NCBI GenBank assembly: GCA_039986595.1
Contig: JBDWQJ010000003.1
Coordinates: 62,001-126,000, forward strand
Direction of reading: 5' to 3'
Source: Lentilitoribacter sp039986595
GTDB taxonomy: Bacteria; Pseudomonadota; Alphaproteobacteria; Rhizobiales; Rhizobiaceae
Length of the DNA: 64,000 bases
The notes beneath the pieces are model-generated. The model did no database searches, had not been told where the DNA came from, and was given only the letters and a program-made list of their open reading frames with translations. Of this stretch, positions 1 to 8,039 are shown piece after piece; position 1 is the first letter of the stretch, and the number at the start of each line of letters is the position of its first letter. The position numbers and the translations under genes are program-made.

Positions 1-678
1 ATTTTGCTTGGATTCTTGCAAACGAGACGCAATTGTCTTGCGCATGCCATCGTGTTTGACCAGCTCATAAGAACCTTCTTCAAACAGTTTTAGCACTTGC
101 TCATCAGACATTGATGGTGGTTTTGAAGCCGCAAGCGCTGCAGAAGCTGCTGCACTTGGCGCTGTCGCTGGTGCACTTGTCACACCATTTGCAATCGCTG
201 CTTCAACATCACGCTTGATAATCCGGCCCTTTGGGCCTGAGCCTGATACAGCTGAAATCTCAAGACCTGCATCTTTTGCAATACGACGTGCAAGCGGTGA
301 TGAGAATACGCGAGAGCCATCTGATGCAACAGGTGCTGGCGCTGAAACCGGCGCAGCAGGAGCAGCTTTTGGAGCGTCAGCTTGCGGGGCAGCAGCCGGA
401 GCTGGTGCTGCAGCAGGTGCAGGAGCTGCCCCTTCATCTTCACCTGAAATCTTTGCGATAACTGAATTGACTTTTACGCCTTCAGTACCAGCTTCAACGA
501 GAAGCTCAAGAACTGTGCCTTCGTCAACCGCTTCAACTTCCATTGTCGCTTTGTCAGTTTCAATTTCTGCGATCACGTCGCCCGGTCCAATTTCATCGCC
601 TACTTTCACAAGCCAGGATGACAACGTGCCTTCTTCCATGGTTGGAGATAAGGCAGGCATGGTAATATTAATTGGCAT
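1..678 (-). CDS. pdhC: Pyruvate dehydrogenase E2, dihydrolipoyl acetyltransferase (partial, C-terminus outside window)
   Basis: E2 core subunit of the pyruvate dehydrogenase complex; it moves the acetyl group from lipoamide to CoA. The visible 226 residues begin with a lipoyl domain (about 1-80) carrying the ETDKATM lipoylation motif with Lys43. An Ala/Pro-rich linker follows, then a peripheral subunit-binding domain near residues 120-160 (SSPLARRIAKDAG, GSGPKGRI). The acyltransferase domain has only just begun when the window ends. The ATG at 678 is preceded by GGGAAGGGAAG, a good ribosome binding site, 14 bp after the pdhB stop. It is the third gene of the pdhABC operon. The lipoyl domain is very similar to the one on PdhB. 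Confidence 0.95.
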   Translation of the reverse strand, partial: MPINITMPALSPTMEEGTLSSWLVKVGDEIGPGDVIAEIETDKATMEVEAVDEGTVLELLVEAGTEGVKVNSVIAKISGEDEGAAPAPAAAPAPAAAPQADAPKAAPAAPVSAPAPVASDGSRVFSSPLARRIAKDAGLEISAVSGSGPKGRIIKRDVEAAIANGVTSAPATAPSAAASAALAASKPPSMSDEQVLKLFEEGSYELVKHDGMRKTIASRLQESKQN

Positions 679-692
679 AATCTTCCCTTCCC

Positions 693-2054
693 TTAGCTTG
701 TGTAAGTTACGGCTTTAACCGCGTCGATCACTTCACCAACATTTGGCAATGCAAGTTTTTCCAAGTTTGCCGCATATGGCATTGGAACATCTTTACCAGC
801 GATTGTGATGACAGGCGCATCCAAATAGTCAAATGCTTGTTGCATCACGCGCGTTGCGATTTCAGTCCCAACGGAGTTTTGCGGGAAGCCTTCTTCGACG
901 GTGACCAAACGACCCGTTTTCTTCACAGATTCAATCACTGTTGGCAGATCCATTGGGCGAATTGTGCGCAAATCGATCAATTCAACATCTATGCCCATTT
1001 CAGCAAGCTCTTCAACCGCTTTAACCGCGTATGTCATACCGATACCGAATGAAACCATGGTCACATCCTTACCAGCTTTGTGAATACGCGCTTTACCAAT
1101 TGGCAACACGAAATCATCAACTTTAGGCACATCAAATGATTGACCGTATAGGATTTCGTTTTCCAAGAAAATCACCGGATTTGGATCGCGGATTGCAGCT
1201 TTGAGCAAGCCTTTTGCATCCGCTGCTGTATAAGGCATAACAACTTTCAAACCAGGGATTTGGCTATACCATGCAGCATAACACTGTGAGTGCTGTGCAC
1301 CCACACGCGCAGCCGCGCCGTTTGGTCCGCGAAACACGATTGGCGCGCCCATCTGGCCACCAGACATGTAAAGTGTTTTCGCAGCTGAGTTGATGATGTG
1401 GTCAATTGCCTGCATAGCAAAGTTAAATGTCATGAACTCAACAATTGGCTTCAATCCAGCCATTGCGGCACCAACGCCAACACCTGCAAAACCATGCTCA
1501 GTGATTGGCGTATCAATCACACGGCGTGCACCAAATTCATCAAGCAAGCCTTGTGTAATTTTGTAAGCGCCTTGATATTCAGCAACTTCTTCACCCATAA
1601 CGAAAACGTCGTCATCTGAGCGCATCTCTTCGGCCATGGCAGCACCAAGTGCTTCACGAACCGTTGTTGGCACCATTTCTGTGCCAGCCGGAATATCAGG
1701 GTCTGATGCAACTTCAACTGATATCGGCGTTGCAGCTACTGGCGCAGCAGCAGCTTCTGGCGCGGGTGCAGCCGCTGGAGCAGAAGCTTTGCCAATATCG
1801 TCAGCGCTTTCGCCTTCTTCAAGCAGAACAGCAATGACTTCGTTGACTTTAACGTTTTCAGTACCGCCTGGCACCATGATTTTGCCAATCACGCCTTCAT
1901 CAACTGCTTCAACTTCCATTGTTGCTTTATCTGTTTCAATTTCAGCCAAAATATCGCCGGCAGCTACGCTGTCGCCTTCATTTTTGAGCCACTTTGCAAG
2001 ATTGCCTTCTTCCATTGTTGGAGACAAGGCAGGCATTAGAATTTCAATAGGCAT
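693..2054 (-). CDS. pdhB: Pyruvate dehydrogenase E1 beta subunit with N-terminal lipoyl domain
   Basis: Beta subunit of the thiamine-diphosphate-dependent E1 component, which decarboxylates pyruvate together with PdhA. The 453 residues hold a lipoyl domain (1-80, ETDKATM with Lys43), an Ala/Pro linker (about 85-125) and the transketolase-type pyrimidine-binding and C-terminal domains (REALGAAMAEEM, VFRGPNGAAARVGAQHS, VTVEEGFPQNSVG). Ordinary E1 beta subunits are near 330 residues. The extra N-terminal lipoyl domain is a known alphaproteobacterial arrangement. It lies 15 bp after pdhA and 14 bp before pdhC, so the three are almost certainly one transcript. Confidence 0.97.
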   Translation of the reverse strand: MPIEILMPALSPTMEEGNLAKWLKNEGDSVAAGDILAEIETDKATMEVEAVDEGVIGKIMVPGGTENVKVNEVIAVLLEEGESADDIGKASAPAAAPAPEAAAAPVAATPISVEVASDPDIPAGTEMVPTTVREALGAAMAEEMRSDDDVFVMGEEVAEYQGAYKITQGLLDEFGARRVIDTPITEHGFAGVGVGAAMAGLKPIVEFMTFNFAMQAIDHIINSAAKTLYMSGGQMGAPIVFRGPNGAAARVGAQHSQCYAAWYSQIPGLKVVMPYTAADAKGLLKAAIRDPNPVIFLENEILYGQSFDVPKVDDFVLPIGKARIHKAGKDVTMVSFGIGMTYAVKAVEELAEMGIDVELIDLRTIRPMDLPTVIESVKKTGRLVTVEEGFPQNSVGTEIATRVMQQAFDYLDAPVITIAGKDVPMPYAANLEKLALPNVGEVIDAVKAVTYTS

Positions 2055-2069
2055 TGGTAATGACCTCCC

Positions 2070-3107
2070 TTAAACCAAAATGTCTGTGTAGAGCTCAGAT
2101 GCATCCGGCTCTGGATCGTTTTGTGCAAAGTCCGCGCTGTCAGCAACAACTGAACGGATCTCTTTATCGATTGCTTTAAGCTCATCTTCGCTCGCCAAGC
2201 CACCCTCAAGCAAACGCTGTTTCACTTGTTCGATCGGATCCTGCTCTGAACGCATTTTTTGAACTTCGTCTTTTGTGCGGTATTTTGCCGGATCTGACAT
2301 TGAGTGACCGCGATAACGGTAAGTCATCATCTCGAGGATAACTGGACCTTTACCTGAGCGACCATGCTCAACCGCAGCTTCTGCGGCTGCGTGAACAGCA
2401 CGAACGTCCATACCATCGACCTGGAAACCAGGGATGTTAAATGCAGCACCTCGATCAGCAAAGTTTGTGTGCGCTGACGCACGTGATACAGATGTACCCA
2501 TCGCATAGCGGTTGTTCTCTACAATATAAATCACTGGAAGCTTCCAAAGAGCTGCCATATTGAAGCTCTCATAAACTTGACCTTGGTTGGCCGCGCCATC
2601 ACCAAAGTAAGCAACAGATACATTATCATTGCCGCGATAGTTATTGGCAAATGCAAGACCAGTACCCAATGATACTTGAGCTGCCACAATACCGTGCCCA
2701 CCGTAGAAGTCTTTTTCCTTGGAGAACATGTGCATAGAGCCGCCTTTACCGCGGGAGTAACCGCCCTGGCGACCTGTTAATTCAGCCATCACACCGCGTG
2801 CTGTCATGCCTTTTGCAAGCATGTGGCCGTGATCACGATAGCCTGTGATAACCTGATCACCATCTTTGAGCGCCATTTGCATGCCGACAACGACTGCCTC
2901 TTGACCAATATAAAGGTGACAGAAACCGCCAATTGCGCCCATACCGTATAATTGACCAGCTTTTTCCTCAAAGCGGCGGATCATCAACATTTCACGATAT
3001 GCGGAAAGTTCAGTTTCTTTGTCGAAATCACTAACAGACTGGCCAATAACGGCTTTTTTTGTTGATGATTTGCGGGACGTCGACCGAGTGGTCTTTCGAG
3101 CAGCCAT
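2070..3107 (-). CDS. pdhA: Pyruvate dehydrogenase E1 alpha subunit
   Basis: Alpha subunit of pyruvate dehydrogenase E1. It binds thiamine diphosphate and Mg2+ through the GDGAANQG...NN signature (about residues 165-200) and carries the YRYRGHSMSDPAKYR phosphorylation-loop-like segment typical of E1 alpha. The 345 residues match the family. The N-terminus is short and basic (MAARKTTRSTSRKSSTKK). It is the first gene of pdhABC. The ATG is preceded by GGGAGATATAT, and a candidate promoter sits about 30 bp further upstream. Confidence 0.97.
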   Translation of the reverse strand: MAARKTTRSTSRKSSTKKAVIGQSVSDFDKETELSAYREMLMIRRFEEKAGQLYGMGAIGGFCHLYIGQEAVVVGMQMALKDGDQVITGYRDHGHMLAKGMTARGVMAELTGRQGGYSRGKGGSMHMFSKEKDFYGGHGIVAAQVSLGTGLAFANNYRGNDNVSVAYFGDGAANQGQVYESFNMAALWKLPVIYIVENNRYAMGTSVSRASAHTNFADRGAAFNIPGFQVDGMDVRAVHAAAEAAVEHGRSGKGPVILEMMTYRYRGHSMSDPAKYRTKDEVQKMRSEQDPIEQVKQRLLEGGLASEDELKAIDKEIRSVVADSADFAQNDPEPDASELYTDILV

Positions 3108-3136
3108 ATATATCTCCCAAAGTTGCTATTTGCGCA

Positions 3137-3165
3137 ATCATATTTCAAATTTTAAATAACAGCAA
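3137..3165 (-). promoter_or_regulatory. Candidate sigma-70-type promoter of pdhABC
   Basis: On the minus strand a -35 hexamer TTGCTG (3160-3165) is separated by 17 bp from a -10 hexamer TATGAT (3137-3142), upstream of the pdhA start at 3107. Spacing and -10 are close to consensus. Assigned by eye. Confidence 0.5.
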
Positions 3166-3250
3166 CAGTATTAATGCATAGCTGCCATTCGTACTAATAC
3201 TATGTTTTATATAGGAATTTTTAATATTAACTGATATTCAGTTAACTAGA

Positions 3251-3562
3251 CTAATCGCGATAAATTACGATTTCATCTTCGCGTGATACAGCGAGAAGTT
3301 TGCGCGCGCGCTCATCCAGCATGTCAGCTTCCATTGAGCCATCGCTCATTAATCTAACTTGTTTTTCTAGATATTGCTGCTGTTCGGACAAGGCTTCTGC
3401 TTGCAATTTAAGCTCAGCTATCCTGTCCTGCATCTCCTTACCGGAGCGCAAGCCATATGTACCTGTCACTGCATGATATGCAAAATAACAAACACAACCC
3501 AAACCAAGCAAATAGAACGCTGCTCGAAGGGCAATCATTTTTCGTTTAAAGCGAGTACGCAT
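3251..3562 (-). CDS. ftsB: FtsB/DivIC-family septum formation initiator
   Basis: Small bitopic division protein expected to work with FtsL and FtsQ at the septum. The 103 residues have a basic N-terminus (MRTRFKRK), one membrane helix (about 10-30), a coiled coil rich in Glu, Gln and Leu (about 38-75) and a C-terminal segment LDERARKLLAVSREDEIVIY characteristic of the DivIC/FtsB family. It lies between eno and pdhA, the usual Rhizobiales position. The eno terminator separates it from eno, and about 140 bp separate it from pdhA. Confidence 0.88.
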   Translation of the reverse strand: MRTRFKRKMIALRAAFYLLGLGCVCYFAYHAVTGTYGLRSGKEMQDRIAELKLQAEALSEQQQYLEKQVRLMSDGSMEADMLDERARKLLAVSREDEIVIYRD

Positions 3563-3634
3563 TACTAGACCTCGTGGTTAGTAATATCGCTGATGATGAT
3601 TAATTTAGTCTTATCAAATGATAATAATTCACAC

Positions 3635-3663
3635 AAAAAAAGCGACTAAAAAGCCGCTTTTTC
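3635..3663 (-). terminator. Rho-independent terminator of eno
   Basis: On the minus strand AAAAAGCG and CGCTTTTTTT form a hairpin with a T-run just after the eno stop at 3684. The stem is short but followed by seven T. Confidence 0.75.
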
Positions 3664-3683
3664 TCGTTTAATTTTAGCTGAAC

Positions 3684-4958
3684 CTAGCTGCGCAAAATTG
3701 AGCGACCTGCATAAACGCCTTGCGAGCCCAACTCTTCTTCAATGCGAATAAGTTGATTGTATTTTGCCAACCGATCAGAACGCGCAAGGGAGCCTGTTTT
3801 AATCTGTCCACAATTTGTACCAACAGCCAAATCAGAGATTGTTGCATCTTCAGTTTCACCAGAACGGTGTGACATCACAGATGTATATCCTGCACGGTGA
3901 GCTGTTTCAACAGCATCCAGCGTTTCGGAAAGTGAACCGATTTGGTTGACTTTGACCAAAATTGAGTTGGCAACCCCCATTTTAATACCGTCACGTAGGC
4001 GAGATGAATTTGTTACGAACAAATCATCACCAACCAACTGGCATTTTGATCCAGTCAATTCAGTTGACATTTTCCAACCATCCCAGTCGTCTTCTGCCAT
4101 ACCGTCTTCAATTGAGATAATAGGATACTTGTTAACAAGCTCATCAAGGTATGCGGCCATTTCGCCAGCATCTAGCGTGCGCCCCTCACCCTCAAGAACA
4201 TATTTGCCGTCTTTGAAGAACTCAGTTGAAGCACAATCAAGTGCAAGATACATATCTTCGCCTGGCTTGTAGCCAGCTTTTTCAATTGATGACATGATGA
4301 AATCAAGAGCTGCAGGTGCGCTTTCGATATTTGGTGCAAAACCACCTTCATCACCAACACTTGTGTTGTGACCCGCTGCAGACAGTTCTTTTTTCAAAGT
4401 GTGGAACACTTCTGAACCCATGCGAACAGCGTCAGATAATGTATCAGCGCCCACAGGCATGATCATGAACTCTTGGAAATCGATTGGGTTATCTGCATGC
4501 TCACCGCCATTGATGATGTTCATCATTGGGACTGGTAAAATGTGCGCGCTTGGGCCACCAACGTAACGATAAAGTGGCAGACGTGAGGATTCAGCTGCAG
4601 CTTTTGAAACCGCAAGCGATACACCCAAAATAGCATTTGCACCGAGGCGCGCTTTATTTGGTGTTCCATCAAGATCGATCATGGCTTTATCGATTGCGAT
4701 CTGCTCTTCGGCTTCCATGTCAACGATTGTGTCATAAATTTCGCCATTGACTGCACCAACAGCTTTTTGAACACCTTTACCCAAATAGCGTGAGCCACCA
4801 TCGCGAAGTTCAACAGCTTCATGCGCACCAGTAGAAGCACCTGAAGGCACAGCAGCGCGTCCAAACGCACCATCTTCGAGCGTCACATCAACTTCAACAG
4901 TTGGGTTTCCTCGGCTATCAATGATTTCGCGGGCTTTAATATCCACAATGGATGTCAT
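3684..4958 (-). CDS. eno: Enolase (phosphopyruvate hydratase)
   Basis: Converts 2-phosphoglycerate to phosphoenolpyruvate in the cytoplasm. The 424 residues match the family length. Visible signatures are AREIIDSRGNPTVEVDV at the N-terminus, PSGASTGAHEAVELRDG, the metal-binding region SIEDGMAEDDW, LVKVNQIG and SHRSGETED with the catalytic lysine and serine loops. The ATG at 4958 was preferred to an upstream in-frame start (4988) because the conserved MTSIVDIKAREI N-terminus and an AAAGGAAAA ribosome binding site lie directly there. In many Rhizobiales kdsA lies between pyrG and eno; here it is replaced by a chemoreceptor and an acetyltransferase gene. Confidence 0.97.
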   Translation of the reverse strand: MTSIVDIKAREIIDSRGNPTVEVDVTLEDGAFGRAAVPSGASTGAHEAVELRDGGSRYLGKGVQKAVGAVNGEIYDTIVDMEAEEQIAIDKAMIDLDGTPNKARLGANAILGVSLAVSKAAAESSRLPLYRYVGGPSAHILPVPMMNIINGGEHADNPIDFQEFMIMPVGADTLSDAVRMGSEVFHTLKKELSAAGHNTSVGDEGGFAPNIESAPAALDFIMSSIEKAGYKPGEDMYLALDCASTEFFKDGKYVLEGEGRTLDAGEMAAYLDELVNKYPIISIEDGMAEDDWDGWKMSTELTGSKCQLVGDDLFVTNSSRLRDGIKMGVANSILVKVNQIGSLSETLDAVETAHRAGYTSVMSHRSGETEDATISDLAVGTNCGQIKTGSLARSDRLAKYNQLIRIEEELGSQGVYAGRSILRS

Positions 4959-5286
4959 GTGTCGTTTTCCTTTTGGATTTATCGTCAATAAACGAAATTA
5001 TTTTCGTAATACTATCGTCGTTCGTTCGTTAACTTGGGAGATTATGGTTGTGTCATAGCAATAAGTACCAAAAATGCAAGATTGAGAGCTAAATCTCAGC
5101 CACTTTTCCTGATTTGCCCAGACTAGCAGAGCATTTTGACATTTAAATTACTATGGTTTCCCACTTCAAAATCCACCCTTGCGTAAGCTTGGAAACATAA
5201 AAATAGCACCAACGAATGGAATCGTATGTTCGAAGTTATGAGAATTTTTGAACATCTCGGTGAATAAAAGCAGACAGATTGAAATT
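4959..5286. other. Divergent intergenic region between eno and the chemoreceptor
   Basis: About 330 bp without a convincing gene. On the minus strand a candidate eno promoter is present: TTGCAT (5074-5079), 16 bp spacer, TATGAC (5052-5057). No clear promoter for the plus-strand chemoreceptor gene was recognised. An ORF on the minus strand at 5166-5381 lacks a ribosome binding site and family features. Confidence 0.5.
5052..5079 (-). promoter_or_regulatory. Candidate promoter of eno
   Basis: -35 TTGCAT and -10 TATGAC with 16 bp spacing on the minus strand, about 95 bp before the eno start. The same -35 (TTGCAT) occurs in front of rpsB. Confidence 0.45.
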
Positions 5287-7332
5287 ATGACAAAGACAAT
5301 CGCCGGACAACTCAGCATATTTGGCACGATCGTGATCCTTGGTATCTTAGCCTTGGTATCCACCCAGCTGTTTGCTTCCAAACAGCTACGCGTTAACGGC
5401 CCTGTTTATCAACAAATCATCACTGGCAAAGATTTGCTTGCAGATGTTGCGCCATCGCAGATGAATGTCACGCAAGCTTATATGCTGGCAAATGAAATGT
5501 TCGCTCACCCGACACTTCGCGATGTAAATACGGTAAAAATCTTAGATCTTCGAAACGTTTTTGACCGTCAGGTCTCGCAATGGCAACGAAGAGACATTCC
5601 AAACAACATGCGTTCTGCACTTGAAGAAAATGTTCTTCCTGTCAGCGAAGCATTCTGGAAAGTGCTTGATGGTGAATTTATCCCATCGTTAAAAACCAAT
5701 GATGATATCAATGTAGAAATTGCACTAGGAGCTCTTTTAAACGCTTTTCAATCTCAGCAATCCGCTATCGAAGACTTTATCAAATTGGCGACCTCTTCAT
5801 TGGCAACAACTGAGCAGTCTGCCGCATCTGAAGCATTTATTCTTGATCTGATCATATATGCAGTGATCGCTTTATCCATTCTCATTGTTTTGCTGGGCAT
5901 TATGATGTTTCGCAGACGCGCGATTAAACCGCTTAGCGAGATTACAGCTTTTATGGCGCTATTGACCAAGGAAGATTATTCCAAAGAACTTTCCTTGGCG
6001 GAGCGTGACGATGAAATTGGCGATATTGCCAATTCTGTTACTCAGCTCAAGGAAGCGGCTTTTGAACGCCAGAAGTTACGCGAAAATGCTGAGCAAGAAC
6101 GCCAGGCAAAATCCAACGAAGACGTCGCAAATCATGAGCGTGAAACACAGGCTGCAAACGAACGTTCGCATTTTATTGCCCAACTTTCAGATGGTTTAAC
6201 GCAATTATCCCGCGGCGACCTCACACATCGTATTGAGGAGGAATTTGCGCCTGAATTTGAAAAACTGCGATCTGCGTTTAACTCATCTATTGAAACATTG
6301 GCATCAACGTTGACCGATGTCTCTGACGCAACACGCCAAGTTCGCCAGTCCGCGGATACCGTTAATGCATCTTCAGATGATTTATCACGACGAACTGAAC
6401 AACAAGCGGCCTCCCTTGAACAAACCGCAGCAGCGCTCGATCAAGTTACCGCAACGGTTCGCCAATCCACAGATAAAGCCAACAAAGCTAGCGACATGGT
6501 GACAGAAACCAAAAGCGGTGCTGAAAAATCTGGTGTTGTGGTGCGTAATGCTATCGAAGCGATGACTAAGATTGAAGAATCAGCCACGCAAATTTCGCAA
6601 ATCATATCTGTAATCGACGAGATTGCTTTCCAGACAAACCTTCTTGCGCTCAATGCCGGGGTAGAAGCAGCACGCGCTGGCGAAGCGGGTAAAGGTTTTG
6701 CTGTTGTGGCGCAAGAAGTGCGCGAATTAGCAGGTCGGACAGCCAATGCTGCGAAAGAGATCAAAGCGTTGATTGATACCTCTGCTTCGCAGGTTGAAAC
6801 GGGCGTTTCGCTAGTTAATGATACGAGTACAGCACTTGTTGAAATTGAGAGTAATGTTGCTTCTATTAACGAGGTTATTCATTCAATTGTTACAGGTGCC
6901 ACTGAGCAATCTACAGCGCTGGCCGAGATTAATACGGCTGTTAATCAAATGGATCAGGTGACCCAACAAAATGCAAATATGGTGCAAGAGACAAACCGGT
7001 CCTGTGAAGGATTGATTGATCTATCGTCCCAACTTGATGGATTGATTCAACGTTTCCGCCTAACATCAGGCCGCCCTTATGAAAATCACAATCGCGAAAA
7101 TGAGTATTCAGCGCGGGAAGATACGCAGCATCGTCACCGTCAACATGCATCTCGCAGCTATCAAGAACGCAATGGTTTACCTCAACAGGAACATGCGTTG
7201 CGTCCGGTTGATGATCAATACCGTCCATCGAGAACATCATCCAATTCACCTGCGCGTTCGCTAGGTCGAAGATTGGCGGCAGGTTTAGCCGCAGACGCAA
7301 ATTCTGAACGCAAAAACTGGGATGAATTTTAG
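5287..7332 (+). CDS. Methyl-accepting chemotaxis protein with C-terminal NWDEF pentapeptide
   Basis: Transmembrane chemoreceptor that should signal through CheW/CheA. From the ATG at 5287 (681 residues): first membrane helix about 5-30, a sensor region of about 155 residues with no recognised ligand fold, second helix about 186-208, HAMP about 209-265, a second HAMP-like segment near 285-335, then the methylation helices and signalling hairpin with the canonical tip FQTNLLALNAGVEAARAGEA (about 443-478). A polar tail of about 90 residues rich in Arg, His, Asn and Gln ends in NWDEF, a likely CheR/CheB tether. In-frame TTG (5248) and GTG (5260) starts upstream are possible; none has a clear ribosome binding site. 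Ligand unknown. Confidence 0.93.
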   Translation: MTKTIAGQLSIFGTIVILGILALVSTQLFASKQLRVNGPVYQQIITGKDLLADVAPSQMNVTQAYMLANEMFAHPTLRDVNTVKILDLRNVFDRQVSQWQRRDIPNNMRSALEENVLPVSEAFWKVLDGEFIPSLKTNDDINVEIALGALLNAFQSQQSAIEDFIKLATSSLATTEQSAASEAFILDLIIYAVIALSILIVLLGIMMFRRRAIKPLSEITAFMALLTKEDYSKELSLAERDDEIGDIANSVTQLKEAAFERQKLRENAEQERQAKSNEDVANHERETQAANERSHFIAQLSDGLTQLSRGDLTHRIEEEFAPEFEKLRSAFNSSIETLASTLTDVSDATRQVRQSADTVNASSDDLSRRTEQQAASLEQTAAALDQVTATVRQSTDKANKASDMVTETKSGAEKSGVVVRNAIEAMTKIEESATQISQIISVIDEIAFQTNLLALNAGVEAARAGEAGKGFAVVAQEVRELAGRTANAAKEIKALIDTSASQVETGVSLVNDTSTALVEIESNVASINEVIHSIVTGATEQSTALAEINTAVNQMDQVTQQNANMVQETNRSCEGLIDLSSQLDGLIQRFRLTSGRPYENHNRENEYSAREDTQHRHRQHASRSYQERNGLPQQEHALRPVDDQYRPSRTSSNSPARSLGRRLAAGLAADANSERKNWDEF

Positions 7333-7399
7333 ACGATCATTGTGATAATCTGGCGCTGCGATGTTTTAAAATTCCAGTTCTGGGGCAGATTCAGCCAAA

Positions 7400-8029
7400 A
7401 TGCATATATTCAGAGAATTCAGACAAGAAGATTTGAGTGCCATTTATGCGATTTCCGTTAAAACTGGCGATAACGGACGTGATGCATCAGCGCTCTATGA
7501 TGATCTGAAATTGATGGGACACATCTATTCAGCACCTTATGTGCTATTAGAACCCGACCTTGCTATTGTCGTTGAACATAAAGATCAGGTTGTTGGTTAT
7601 GTTGTTGGAACGCGCAACACTCAAAGTTGGGAAACGCGGCTGGAACGACAATGGTGGCCGGCATTGCGAGATCAATATGAAGCACCTAACCCTGCAGATC
7701 ACGATAATTGGACAATTGATCAAATGCGTATTGATCGAATGCACAGCCCTCGCTTGATTAATCGAGAGATATCTGAACGATATCCCGCGCATTTGCATAT
7801 GAATTTGCTGCCGTCCATGCAAAGACGCGGCATTGGCACCGCCTTGCTGCATAAATGGCTGTCTATCGCCATCAAAGATGGTGATCGCGGTGTTCATGTT
7901 GGCGCTAACCCCAAAAACACTGATGGGATCGCATTTTGGCAAAAATCTGGCTTTGAGACGATAAGGACAGGACCAAAAAAAACGCCCCAAGCCGGATGGT
8001 TGGGACGTTCTTCAATGAAAACAGTCTAG
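7400..8029 (+). CDS. GNAT-family N-acetyltransferase
   Basis: Predicted acetyl-CoA-dependent acetyltransferase of 209 residues, substrate unknown. The acetyl-CoA loop is seen as LPSMQRRGIGTALLHKW (R/Q-x-x-G-x-G/A pattern) around residues 137-152, followed by GVHVGANPKNTDGIAFWQKSGFE, the usual beta5-alpha4 region where the protein takes up the co-substrate. The long insert between beta strands (residues 70-130) resembles the GNATs related to the acetyltransferase-like domain of O-GlcNAcase-type proteins, a family-level guess. The last 20 codons overlap the terminator of the convergent pyrG gene. Confidence 0.85.
   Translation: MHIFREFRQEDLSAIYAISVKTGDNGRDASALYDDLKLMGHIYSAPYVLLEPDLAIVVEHKDQVVGYVVGTRNTQSWETRLERQWWPALRDQYEAPNPADHDNWTIDQMRIDRMHSPRLINREISERYPAHLHMNLLPSMQRRGIGTALLHKWLSIAIKDGDRGVHVGANPKNTDGIAFWQKSGFETIRTGPKKTPQAGWLGRSSMKTV
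7973..8010 (-). terminator. pyrG terminator embedded in the GNAT coding sequence
   Basis: On the minus strand AACGTCCCAA (from 8009-8000) pairs with TTGGGGCGTT (7990-7981), with one G-T wobble, and is followed by a run of T (A-run 7974-7982 on the plus strand). It lies 30 bp beyond the pyrG stop and inside the last codons of the convergent acetyltransferase gene. Confidence 0.75.
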
Positions 8030-8039
8030 CGTCAAACAG

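Noticed and set aside
215..718. Long plus-strand frame opposite pdhC
   Set aside because: Antisense shadow of an Ala/Pro-rich linker in a clear pdhC; repetitive composition and no ribosome binding site.
1636..2073. Long plus-strand frame opposite the PdhB lipoyl domain
   Set aside because: Antisense shadow of pdhB with the same low-complexity cause.
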